DNA from: UBA10646 sp003456175
GTDB lineage: Bacteria > Bacteroidota > Bacteroidia > Chitinophagales > Chitinophagaceae
Assembly (NCBI GenBank): GCA_031976225.1
Contig: DALYLQ010000002.1
Span: 62,001 to 126,000, forward strand
Direction: 5' to 3'
DNA length: 64,000 nucleotides
The notes beneath the pieces were generated by a model. The model saw only the letters and a list, made by a program, of their open reading frames with translations, was not told the origin of the DNA and made no database searches. Below are positions 38,584 through 46,306 of this stretch, in pieces. Both the position numbers and the translations under genes were made by a program. The stretch's first letter is position 1. The number at the start of each line of letters is the position of its first letter.

Positions 38584-39642
38584 TTACTGTACCCACTTTA
38601 ACACTTGAACACCAATAGCATAACCGTATAATTTATCGCCATCTTTATAAAAGCGAATTTTATTACAAGCGATACCTAAGTTTGTTTTACTCCAAGTTTT
38701 GCCACCATCTTTTGTAACATACCCCGTTCTGTAAGTGCCAAGATAGCCATGGTTTTCATCAATGAATCCAATTCCAAATTGGCGAGCTTGTGCATCTTCA
38801 CAAACGTTGATTTCTTGCCAAGTTTTGCCGCCATCAATAGTTTTTGCAACACGTTGCTGCTTAACGGTAGTATCAGGATTATACGATTGAATGCTTACAT
38901 AACCAACGTTACGTGTTGGAAAGCTCACCTTCCATGTGGTTTCAAATGGCCGATCAGATTGGTATACTTTCGACCAAGTTTTGCCACCATCTTTGGTGTA
39001 TAAAATAAGTGCGTTTGATTGTGTGATATCATCACTACTGGCGCTACAAGCAAAGCCTTCTTTGGTGCTGAACATTTTAATATCAAATAACATTTTGCCG
39101 TAAGCATCCATCGTCCACGATTGCCATGTTTTGCCATCATCATGCGATACCATCATATTGGCTGGGCTGCCTACACGACCAACCGCATAAATATGATGGC
39201 GGTAAGCAATTTGTCCGTGATTAATGTATTGTTCTTTCACTACGTCAAAAGCACAAAGGCCTTTTACGTATGGACCTTTATAAGCAACAGGCTTCCAAGT
39301 TACGCCACCATCGTTCGTAGCATACAGTGGTATCGTATCGGTTACATTAGGAAAATAATCTGTACCCACTGTACCCACAAAACCGTTTAAGCTGTCGATA
39401 AATGCAATACAGCGGAAAAAAGTGCCCTTTTGTTCCCATTGCTTTTGCCAAGTTTTGCCACCATCACTAGTTTTATAAATACGGCCATAGCCATTAATAT
39501 ACCAGCCTGTTTGTTCGTTGATAAAGCATATATCATCTTGCTTGCCCTGATATGCTTCTGTGGTAAGGCGTTGCCAGTTTTGGGCAAAGCTTGTTATGGC
39601 TGTTAATAGTATTGCTGTTAGTAGTAGTGATAATTGTTTCAT
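38584..39642 (-). CDS. BNR/YCF48-type beta-propeller secreted protein
   Basis: 352 residues. The signal peptide ends SFA|Q. About six repeats carry the Asp-box-like signature S/T-x-DGGKTW (residues about 60, 110, 170, 218, 273 and 312), typical of sialidase-like or YCF48-like propellers. Such proteins bind ligands or assist assembly. No enzyme residues are obvious. A second, smaller secreted protein follows immediately. Confidence 0.8.
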   Translation of the reverse strand: MKQLSLLLTAILLTAITSFAQNWQRLTTEAYQGKQDDICFINEQTGWYINGYGRIYKTSDGGKTWQKQWEQKGTFFRCIAFIDSLNGFVGTVGTDYFPNVTDTIPLYATNDGGVTWKPVAYKGPYVKGLCAFDVVKEQYINHGQIAYRHHIYAVGRVGSPANMMVSHDDGKTWQSWTMDAYGKMLFDIKMFSTKEGFACSASSDDITQSNALILYTKDGGKTWSKVYQSDRPFETTWKVSFPTRNVGYVSIQSYNPDTTVKQQRVAKTIDGGKTWQEINVCEDAQARQFGIGFIDENHGYLGTYRTGYVTKDGGKTWSKTNLGIACNKIRFYKDGDKLYGYAIGVQVLKWVQ

Positions 39643-39668
39643 GGTTGTAGTAGTAGTGTTTTAATTGG

Positions 39669-40121
39669 TTATGGTCTAATATAAATAGCTGTATCGCCTC
39701 GTTCAACATTCACATATTTCATCTTAGTTGGCGTAAGGCTAAGAATAATATCTTTCTTGCTAGTGCCATCAGGTCTTGTAATTTCAACGGTGTAAGGTGC
39801 TGCATTGCCTACAAGTTTGTACTTCAATGTTTGTGGCCCTTGTGGTGTTTGTAACTCAATGGTGCCATCATCTTTAAAGTCTACTTCAATAGTGCGTACC
39901 ATATCTTCAATACTGCTAATATTAGCTTCTAACTCCTCTTTACTGGCACTCGGGTTGCGGGCTACTACTTGGTTGATAATCGCTTTCGCAACGGTTGGTA
40001 CGCTTGCTTCTTCATACTTCCATTTGCCGAGAATATCTTTACTGCCATCGAGATTGGTTATTGAAAACACGGTGATAGCGGCAGTTGCTATCCATTTACC
40101 GAAAGGTGTTACTGATAACAT
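39669..40121 (-). CDS. lipocalin-like domain protein, probably exported
   Basis: 150 residues. The N-terminal hydrophobic stretch (about 9-22) could be a signal or anchor. The pattern LGKWKYEEASV then VDFKDDGTIELQTPQGPQTLKYKLVG and TPTKMKYVNVERGDTAIYIRP resembles small lipocalin-like domains common in Bacteroidota. The start codons are encoded by an iterated-motif variant (40093-40106, reading TPFGKW). It stands 26 bases upstream of the BNR-repeat gene on the same strand. Confidence 0.6.
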   Translation of the reverse strand: MLSVTPFGKWIATAAITVFSITNLDGSKDILGKWKYEEASVPTVAKAIINQVVARNPSASKEELEANISSIEDMVRTIEVDFKDDGTIELQTPQGPQTLKYKLVGNAAPYTVEITRPDGTSKKDIILSLTPTKMKYVNVERGDTAIYIRP

Positions 40122-40345
40122 ATGGTATGATTTTTTACTTTACAGTAAATGTAGATGCGGATAGTCTAGCAACTAAGTGAAGTTGTACTAGCGGACAAAA
40201 AAGAACTATGAAAAATGAAGCAGTAATTTTTGATATACATTAAAGGTAATAAAGCATTACAAGTGGTGTAATATTTGTTTGGTATTACTTACGTAAATAT
40301 GATGGAACGATTACAATGAATGATTGGCCAACGTATCTTTAGCCG

Positions 40346-40996
40346 ATGGAACCACAATTTTCAGTGAAGCAAATTTTCCCAGGCTTCGAGCAAGATTTGA
40401 TAGATGAAGTAACAACACATGCTCAGTTAAAACAGTATGTACCCGAAGAGATTGTTATGAAAACAGGGCAGAACATTCGCTCTACTATGTTGGTGGTAAG
40501 TGGTACAATTAAAGTGTTTAGAGAAGATGATGAGGGCAACGAATATTTTATGTATTACCTGCAACCGGGGCAGGCTTGTGCGTTATCGTTGATTTGTGCA
40601 AGCCGCAGAGAAACCAGCCAAATTATGGCCAAGGCCGAAACTGCTGCAGAAGTATTAACCGTTCCATTGGAACAAATGGAGCGTTGGATGGGGCAATATC
40701 GTTCATGGTATGCATTTGTAATAGATAACTATCGCAGTAGATTTGAAGAATTGCTGCAAACGATTGATCAAGTTGCTTTTCGGAATATGGATGAACGTTT
40801 GGTGTTTTATTTACGTAAGTATCAAACCACAATGAAAACCAACATTTTAACTACCTCTTTTACTGAAATAGCACAAGAGCTTAATTCATCGAGAGAGGTT
40901 ATTTCGAGGCTTATGAAGAAGCTTGCCGAAAAAGGTGTGGTTGAATTACAAAAGCAGCATGTGCTTTTAAAGAATTTAAATGCATCTTTAACGTGA
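40346..40996 (+). CDS. Crp/Fnr-family transcriptional regulator
   Basis: 216 residues. The cyclic-nucleotide-binding-like domain lies at about 15-120 (EEIVMKTGQNIRSTMLVVSGTIKVFREDDEGNEYFMYYLQPGQACALSL). A long dimer helix follows, then a winged helix with recognition helix NSSREVISRLMKKLAEKGVV. It is the first gene of the sulfur cluster. A GTGA-N6-TCAC site overlaps its stop codon, and a TGA-N6-TCA site precedes the MBL-rhodanese gene. It is therefore the likely regulator of the cluster. Confidence 0.9.
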   Translation: MEPQFSVKQIFPGFEQDLIDEVTTHAQLKQYVPEEIVMKTGQNIRSTMLVVSGTIKVFREDDEGNEYFMYYLQPGQACALSLICASRRETSQIMAKAETAAEVLTVPLEQMERWMGQYRSWYAFVIDNYRSRFEELLQTIDQVAFRNMDERLVFYLRKYQTTMKTNILTTSFTEIAQELNSSREVISRLMKKLAEKGVVELQKQHVLLKNLNASLT

Positions 40997-41006
40997 CGAT
41001 TATCAC
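40993..41006. promoter_or_regulatory. candidate Crp/Fnr-type operator before tauE
   Basis: GTGACGATTATCAC fits the Crp-type form GTGA-N6-TCAC exactly. It overlaps the stop codon of the Crp-family gene and lies 41 bases before the TauE start. It may be used to control the exporter gene. Confidence 0.5.
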
Positions 41007-41047
41007 ACTTACTATGTTGGTAGGTGTGTTGTTTTGCCAAAAAGTAT

Positions 41048-41842
41048 ATGGAAATAGTTGGGTACCTCGCCAGTTTATGCATTGGTATTGCTTTGGGCAT
41101 GCTCGGTGGTGGTGGCTCTATCCTTACGGTACCTGTTTTAGTATATCTGTTTCAAGTAAGTCCATTAGCAGCAACTACGTATTCGCTAGGTATAGTTGGT
41201 ATTACTAGTGTTGCTGCTGCAACGAAAAAATTCAAAGCACAGCAGGTAGATTTTAAAATAGCTCTTTTGTTTGGCTTGCCAAGTATGATTGCTGTTTTTA
41301 TGGTACGTCGTTTTGTGGTACCTGCCATTCCTGAGAGCATTCGTATAGGTAGTTACAGTATGCCAAGTGGCAAGGCGTTAATGTTACTTTTTGCTATGGT
41401 AATGCTGCTAGCATCGATATCTATGATGCGCAAGCCTAATGGTACTTCCGTAGCTACTAATGCATCATTAACGAGTAAAGCCATTGGTTTACTATTACTA
41501 CAAGGCCTTGCAGAGGGTACTTTAACGGGCTTAGTTGGTGCTGGAGGTGGTTTTTTAATTATACCTGCATTAGTGCTAATCAGTAAGCTACCGATGACCA
41601 CAGCCGTGGGTACTTCTTTACTGATTATCGGAGTGAAATCGCTGATTGGTTTTGGTGCTAGTATGTCGAATTCAAGTTTAAACATTACTTTATTTCTAGG
41701 AATTGTTGCAGCAGCTATTATAGGTATGTTATTGGGTATTCAATGGAGTAAGCAAGTGCCTGCACAACGCCTGAAACGTGCCTTTGGTGTGTTCGTATTA
41801 TTGATGGCTTTACTGATTCTCTATAAAGAGTTTGTAGCCTAG
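41048..41842 (+). CDS. TauE/SafE-family sulfite/sulfur exporter
   Basis: 264 residues from ATG 41048. A GTG at 41024 would add 8 residues without similarity. There are about eight membrane helices in two halves. The signature repeats are GIALGMLGGGGSILTVPVLVYLF (first half) and GTLTGLVGAGGGFLIIPALVLISKLPMTTAVGTSLLIIGV (second half), diagnostic for TauE/SafE. Members move sulfite, sulfoacetate or related anions. It lies between a Crp-type regulator and a persulfide-type MBL protein, so sulfite export after sulfide/persulfide oxidation is a reasonable inference. Confidence 0.9.
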   Translation: MEIVGYLASLCIGIALGMLGGGGSILTVPVLVYLFQVSPLAATTYSLGIVGITSVAAATKKFKAQQVDFKIALLFGLPSMIAVFMVRRFVVPAIPESIRIGSYSMPSGKALMLLFAMVMLLASISMMRKPNGTSVATNASLTSKAIGLLLLQGLAEGTLTGLVGAGGGFLIIPALVLISKLPMTTAVGTSLLIIGVKSLIGFGASMSNSSLNITLFLGIVAAAIIGMLLGIQWSKQVPAQRLKRAFGVFVLLMALLILYKEFVA

Positions 41843-41883
41843 TTGTTAAAAATGTTGCTGCTGCTTTTGATAAGTAGCTAATG

Positions 41884-41895
41884 TGACTAAAGTCA
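41884..41895. promoter_or_regulatory. candidate Crp/Fnr-type operator before the MBL-rhodanese gene
   Basis: TGACTAAAGTCA is a palindrome of the TGA-N6-TCA form. It is 49 bases before the chosen start codon and 10 bases before an iterated-motif copy at 41905-41918. Confidence 0.5.
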
Positions 41896-41944
41896 TGTTT
41901 TATCCATTTACCGTAAGGGAAATTTGCTCCATAAATTTCAACTT

Positions 41945-43366
41945 ATGAAAGTAGAACAATTGTACACAGGTTGTTTGGCACATGGAGCTTACTATATCGA
42001 AAGTAATGGTGAAGCTGCTATTATAGATCCGTTAAGAGAAGTAGAACCATATATTCAAAAAGCAGCACGTAATGGAGCCACTATTAAGTATGTTTTAGAA
42101 ACGCATTTTCATGCCGATTTTGTAAGTGGTCATTTAGATTTGGCGAAGAAAACGGGTGCTACTATTGTGTATGGTCCAACAGCACAAGCGGCATTTGATT
42201 TTTATGCAGCAAAAGATGGTGAATTACTTCAACTTGGTAATGTACAAATTAAAGTAATTCATACACCAGGGCATACCATGGAAAGTACTTGTTATTTGTT
42301 GTATAACGAGGCAGAACAACCGTATGCTTTATTTACGGGGGATACCTTGTTTATTGGCGATGTAGGCCGCCCCGATTTGGCACAAAAAGTAAAAGCATCG
42401 TTAACGCAAGAGTTACTAGCAGCTCACTTGTACGATTCGCTTAGGAATAAAATTATGACTTTGCCCGATGATGTTATTGTATATCCTGCACATGGTGCCG
42501 GTAGTGCTTGCGGAAAAAATATGAGTAAAGAAACCTTCGATACTTTGGGGCACCAAAAGCAGGTGAATTACGCACTTGATCCTACACTTAGTAAAGCAGC
42601 ATTTATTGAAAACTTATTACATGGATTGGTAGCGCCACCTGCGTATTTTCCTTTGAATGTACTCATGAATATTCAAGGCTACGATTCTATTGACGAGGTG
42701 TTGCAAAGAGGTACGCATGCCCTTACGGTAAATGCTTTTGAAGCAGCAGCTAACGAAACAGAGGCTTTGATTCTAGATACAAGAGCTCCAGAAGTATTTG
42801 CACAAGGCTTTATTCCTAATAGTATTAACATTGGTATTGATGGTAATTTTGCTCCATGGGTAGGTACTTTAATTCAAGATATTAAACAGCCTATTTTAAT
42901 TGTAGCAGATGAGGGTAGAGCTGAAGAAGTTATTACACGATTAGCAAGGGTGGGTTACGATTATTGTATTGGTTACTTGGAGGGTGGTTTTGATGCTTGG
43001 AAAGCAGCCAACAAAGAAGTTGATTACATCACGAGTATTTCAGTAGAAGCCTTTGAGCAAGCAGTAAGCAACATACCTAGTGCCTCCATACTTGATGTGC
43101 GTAAGAAAAGTGAATTTGATAGCGAACACCTATTGCATGCCAATAACCTGCCACTAGATTTTATCAATGAACGCATGGCCGAAATACCTATGCAGGTACC
43201 TACCTATGTGCATTGTGCTGGCGGGTATCGTTCTATGATCTTCATTTCTATTTTAAAGGCTAGAGGGGACAATCATTTAATTGATGTACAAGGAGGTTTT
43301 AAAGCCATTAAAGCGCAAACACATTTGCCGGTAACGGAATATGTATGTCCTACTACAATGTTGTAA
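41945..43366 (+). CDS. MBL-fold persulfide-dioxygenase-like protein fused to two rhodanese domains
   Basis: 473 residues from ATG 41945; TTG 41924 is less likely. The N-terminal metallo-beta-lactamase domain (about 1-240) has HFHADFVSGH, GHTMEST, FTGDTLFIGDVGRPDL and PAHGAGSACG, which match ETHE1-type persulfide dioxygenases. Two rhodanese domains follow. The first (about 260-360) has no active-site Cys (VADEGRAEE). The second (about 375-470) has the loop HCAGGYRS with its Cys. It would oxidise glutathione persulfide to sulfite and shuttle sulfane sulfur. It sits between the TauE exporter and a single-domain rhodanese. Confidence 0.9.
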   Translation: MKVEQLYTGCLAHGAYYIESNGEAAIIDPLREVEPYIQKAARNGATIKYVLETHFHADFVSGHLDLAKKTGATIVYGPTAQAAFDFYAAKDGELLQLGNVQIKVIHTPGHTMESTCYLLYNEAEQPYALFTGDTLFIGDVGRPDLAQKVKASLTQELLAAHLYDSLRNKIMTLPDDVIVYPAHGAGSACGKNMSKETFDTLGHQKQVNYALDPTLSKAAFIENLLHGLVAPPAYFPLNVLMNIQGYDSIDEVLQRGTHALTVNAFEAAANETEALILDTRAPEVFAQGFIPNSINIGIDGNFAPWVGTLIQDIKQPILIVADEGRAEEVITRLARVGYDYCIGYLEGGFDAWKAANKEVDYITSISVEAFEQAVSNIPSASILDVRKKSEFDSEHLLHANNLPLDFINERMAEIPMQVPTYVHCAGGYRSMIFISILKARGDNHLIDVQGGFKAIKAQTHLPVTEYVCPTTML

Positions 43367-43394
43367 ATTTTATAATCTTAAATAACAGTTACGT

Positions 43395-43703
43395 ATGCTT
43401 TCTTTTTTTAAAAAATTAATGGGCGAAAGCACCGATTTCAAGGCTTTAATGGAAGCTGGTGCAGTAGTGGTAGATGTTAGAACACCGGGCGAATATGCTG
43501 GAGGGCATATTGCTGGTTCAAAGAACTATCCGTTAGATAGTTTGCAGCAACATATCAGTACTATCAAAAAATGGAATAAGCCGGTAATTACGGTATGCAG
43601 AAGCGGTGCACGTAGCGGTATGGCTATTGGTGTATTAAAAGCTGCTGGTATTGAAGCTGTTAATGGCGGTTCTTGGGATGGATTACAACAAAAGTTAGGA
43701 TAA
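43395..43703 (+). CDS. single-domain rhodanese sulfurtransferase
   Basis: 102 residues, one rhodanese domain with active-site loop CRSGARSG, which contains the persulfide-forming Cys (about residue 75). There is no signal peptide, so it is cytoplasmic. It likely carries sulfane sulfur for the adjacent persulfide dioxygenase and YeeE-type transporters. It is 28 bases downstream of the fusion gene and followed by a terminator hairpin. Confidence 0.88.
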   Translation: MLSFFKKLMGESTDFKALMEAGAVVVDVRTPGEYAGGHIAGSKNYPLDSLQQHISTIKKWNKPVITVCRSGARSGMAIGVLKAAGIEAVNGGSWDGLQQKLG

Positions 43704-43730
43704 GATTGGGTAGTAACACGTCATCTTTTA

Positions 43731-43757
43731 AAAGGGTAGTAGCTATTGCTACCCTTT
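43731..43757 (+). terminator. intrinsic terminator after the rhodanese gene
   Basis: The stem AAAGGGTAG / CTACCCTTT has a loop of about 9 bases and a following T-run. It splits the sulfur cluster into two transcription units. Confidence 0.75.
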
Positions 43758-43798
43758 TTGCATTTTATTAGCGGCAACTACTGCAAATTTGCAGCATT

Positions 43799-44362
43799 AT
43801 GATGGCAACACTACAAGCACCTTGGCCTTGGTATATTGCAGGTATTATTATTGGTTTAATTGTTCCAGCATTACTCTTACTTGGTAATAAGCATTTTGGT
43901 ATATCTGCCAACTTCAGGCACATTTGTGCAGCCTGTTTTCCGGGTAATGTTTCCTTCTTCAAGTATAACTGGAGAAAAGAAGTGTGGAACTTTTTTTTCT
44001 TAGGTGGCATTGTTATTGGTGCCATCATTGCTAGCACATTACTGAAAAATCCGAATCCAATTGAGGTGCATCCTGCATTAAAAAGTACACTGGCAACGTA
44101 TGGAATCACCGATTACAACGTATTGGTGCCACAATCAATCATGGGTTGGCAAGCATTAACCTCTGTAAAAGGCTGGTTGTTAATGGTGCTAGGCGGTTTT
44201 CTTGTAGGGTTTGGAACACGTTATGCTGGAGGTTGCACAAGTGGTCATGCAATCAATGGTATTAGTAACTTATCATGGCCATCATTAGTGGCAACTTGTT
44301 GCTTTATGATCGGTGGATTTATTATGGTTCAATTGATTTTACCTTACATCTTAAGTCTGTAA
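43799..44362 (+). CDS. YeeE/YedE-family half transporter, first subunit
   Basis: 187 residues with about four to five membrane helices. The signature GGFLVGFGTRYAGGCTSGHAINGISNLSWPS (about 140-170) includes the conserved Cys of YeeE proteins, which handle thiosulfate or sulfane sulfur. There is an additional Cys pair in HICAACFPGN near residue 40. It is one of two half-size members that together correspond to one full-length YeeE. The partner follows after one base. Confidence 0.88.
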   Translation: MMATLQAPWPWYIAGIIIGLIVPALLLLGNKHFGISANFRHICAACFPGNVSFFKYNWRKEVWNFFFLGGIVIGAIIASTLLKNPNPIEVHPALKSTLATYGITDYNVLVPQSIMGWQALTSVKGWLLMVLGGFLVGFGTRYAGGCTSGHAINGISNLSWPSLVATCCFMIGGFIMVQLILPYILSL

Positions 44363-44363
44363 T

Positions 44364-44873
44364 ATGAAGTTTACAACAAATGCAGCATTGCCCGATACAG
44401 ATAGCGAAGTACGTTCGTTAGATACAATTTGTGTGAACGATTCTGAAATCAAGCAATCTTTTGCAGGCAACTTACGCTACCTATTGGTTGGGTTGGTTTT
44501 CGGTATTGTATTCGTAAAAGCCGAAATTGTAAGTTGGTTCCGGATTCAAGAAATGTTTCGCTTGCAAAGTTTTCATATGTATGGTATTATTGGTACAGCC
44601 ATTGTTGTTGCGGCTATTAGTATTGCTTTGATCAAAAAATTCAAGCTTAAAACTATAGATGGCGAGCCTGTGCATTTTTCTAAAAAAGAGTTCAATAAAG
44701 GTCAAGTGATTGGTGGCTTATTATTTGGCTTGGGTTGGGGTATCACAGGGGCGTGCCCGGGCCCGTTATTCGCTCAATTGGGTGCTGGTTTAACGGCAGT
44801 TGTAGTAGTTATTGCTAGTGCTATTTTGGGTACTTGGGTGTATGGTTTCCTGAGAGAAAAATTACCACATTAA
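44364..44873 (+). CDS. YeeE/YedE-family half transporter, second subunit
   Basis: 169 residues. An N-terminal soluble stretch (about 1-35) is followed by about four helices. The conserved Cys segment is GLLFGLGWGITGACPGPLFAQLGAG (about 110-135). It pairs with the previous gene, as in the PmpA/PmpB type. The pair probably imports thiosulfate or persulfide sulfur. A short-form iterated motif separates it from the next gene. Confidence 0.88.
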   Translation: MKFTTNAALPDTDSEVRSLDTICVNDSEIKQSFAGNLRYLLVGLVFGIVFVKAEIVSWFRIQEMFRLQSFHMYGIIGTAIVVAAISIALIKKFKLKTIDGEPVHFSKKEFNKGQVIGGLLFGLGWGITGACPGPLFAQLGAGLTAVVVVIASAILGTWVYGFLREKLPH

Positions 44874-44894
44874 TAAAAGCATTTACGTAAGTAT

Positions 44895-45590
44895 ATGAAA
44901 AAAATTATTGCTATTTTATTGGGTGTTATAATAGGTGCTACAAGTTGTAGCAGTCAGCAACAGCAATCTGTTAACTTAACAGTTACTGCTTTTGCAAAAG
45001 CAATGAACGATGCTAATATTCAGTTGTTAGACGTTCGTTCTGCGAGTGAATATAATACTGGTCACATTAAAGGTGCTTTGCAGGCTAATTGGAACAATAC
45101 GCAAGAGTTTGAAGAGCGTTGTAAATCGCTCGATAAATCGAAGCCGGTATATGCTTACTGTTTAAGTGGTTTCAGAAGTGCCAATGCTGCAACGTGGCTG
45201 CGTTCTCAAGGCTTTAAAGCGTACAACCTACAAGGTGGTATTAATGCATGGCGTCGGCAGCAAATGGCTTTAGAAGGTACAAGCAATGTACCTGCAATAA
45301 GTATAGAGCAGTTCACAGGCATGTTGGCTACAAATGGATATACTTTGGTGGATGTGGGTGCAACATGGTGCCCACCTTGCAAAAAAATGAATCCAATCAT
45401 AGATAGTTTGGCGAAGGCGAACGAACAACGTTTTATGTTGGTTAAAATTGATGGAGGTGAGCAGCTGAATTTAAGTAGTGCCTTACGGGCAAATGCTTAC
45501 CCTACTTTTATAATTTATAAGAATAAGAAAGAGATTTGGCGGAAAGAAGGCCTTGTTACACCGCAAGAATTATTAACTCAAATGCCTTAG
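44895..45590 (+). CDS. lipoprotein with rhodanese plus thioredoxin domains
   Basis: 231 residues. The lipobox Cys is at about residue 18 (IGATSC). The rhodanese domain (about 30-125) has active site YCLSGFRSAN. The thioredoxin domain (about 135-230) has ATWCPPCKKMNP (CPPC redox site). It is envelope-exposed and likely mobilises sulfane sulfur and reduces persulfides outside the inner membrane, near the YeeE pair. It is convergent with the next gene. Its last codons lie in a palindrome shared with that gene. Confidence 0.88.
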   Translation: MKKIIAILLGVIIGATSCSSQQQQSVNLTVTAFAKAMNDANIQLLDVRSASEYNTGHIKGALQANWNNTQEFEERCKSLDKSKPVYAYCLSGFRSANAATWLRSQGFKAYNLQGGINAWRRQQMALEGTSNVPAISIEQFTGMLATNGYTLVDVGATWCPPCKKMNPIIDSLAKANEQRFMLVKIDGGEQLNLSSALRANAYPTFIIYKNKKEIWRKEGLVTPQELLTQMP

Positions 45591-45608
45591 CAATTTGCTA
45601 AGGCATTT
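45580..45608. terminator. perfect palindrome spanning two convergent stop codons
   Basis: Arms of 14 bp (AAATGCCTTAGCAA / TTGCTAAGGCATTT) have a one-base centre. The palindrome contains the stop codons of both convergent genes (45588-45590 and 45598-45600), and both proteins therefore end in Gln-Met-Pro. It probably works as a bidirectional terminator. Confidence 0.8.
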
Positions 45609-46242
45609 GTAAAAATGGATTGTATTTTTTTTCGTGGCCAATTGTAGTTGCTTCGTTATGGCCGGGTAGCACAACCGTATCGTCTGGTAGTACAAAAAGT
45701 TGACTACGTATAGCATGTATCAGCGTATCATGACTGCCTAGTGGTAAGTCGGTTCTTCCAATACTTTCTTTAAAAAGCGTATCGCCTGCGATAAGCCAGT
45801 TGTCTGCAGCGTTGTACAAACAAATATGGCCCGGACTATGTCCTGGTACAAACAAAATATCAAGTGTGTTATTACCTAATTTCAGTTGCGTTCCTTCATT
45901 TACGTAAGTAACCCCACCTGTATATGGCTCGAAAGGTACACCCCACTTGGCGCCTGATGCAGGTGCATGTTCGAGCATAATAGCTTCTTGCGGATGTATA
46001 TGCAGGGTGAGTCCGTAGGTTTCGTGTACCCATTGATTGCCAAAAACATGATCGAGGTGGCAATGTGTATTCACTAGCATTACGGGTTGCAGTGATTTTT
46101 CTGTGATAAAGTTTTGCAAAAACTGCTTTTCAGCATCTGTATAACAGCCTGGGTCGATAATTATTGCCTCTTGGGCAGCGTTCCATATAATATAAGTGTT
46201 CTCTTGAAAGGGATTCATGGTTATTCCCTGTACGTTTAACAT
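45598..46242 (-). CDS. MBL-fold hydrolase (glyoxalase II-like)
   Basis: 214 residues. Metal-binding motifs are NTHCHLDHVFGN, the PGHSPGH His, AGDTLFKESIGRTDLP and LPGHNEATTIGHEKKYNPF. The layout fits the small hydroxyacylglutathione-hydrolase-like or persulfide dioxygenase-like MBL group. It is cytoplasmic. It lies next to the sulfur cluster but in opposite orientation, so the link is only positional. The substrate cannot be deduced. Confidence 0.85.
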   Translation of the reverse strand: MLNVQGITMNPFQENTYIIWNAAQEAIIIDPGCYTDAEKQFLQNFITEKSLQPVMLVNTHCHLDHVFGNQWVHETYGLTLHIHPQEAIMLEHAPASGAKWGVPFEPYTGGVTYVNEGTQLKLGNNTLDILFVPGHSPGHICLYNAADNWLIAGDTLFKESIGRTDLPLGSHDTLIHAIRSQLFVLPDDTVVLPGHNEATTIGHEKKYNPFLQMP

Positions 46243-46306
46243 AAGCTTGTTGGGTGGTTATGAGCTTTAGCTTAATTTTAAAAATTCTTAAACGAGATAG
46301 TTGAGT

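Noticed and set aside
40993..41208. Small ORF overlapping the start of the TauE gene
   Set aside because: It is in a different frame from the clear TauE protein and has no recognisable features.
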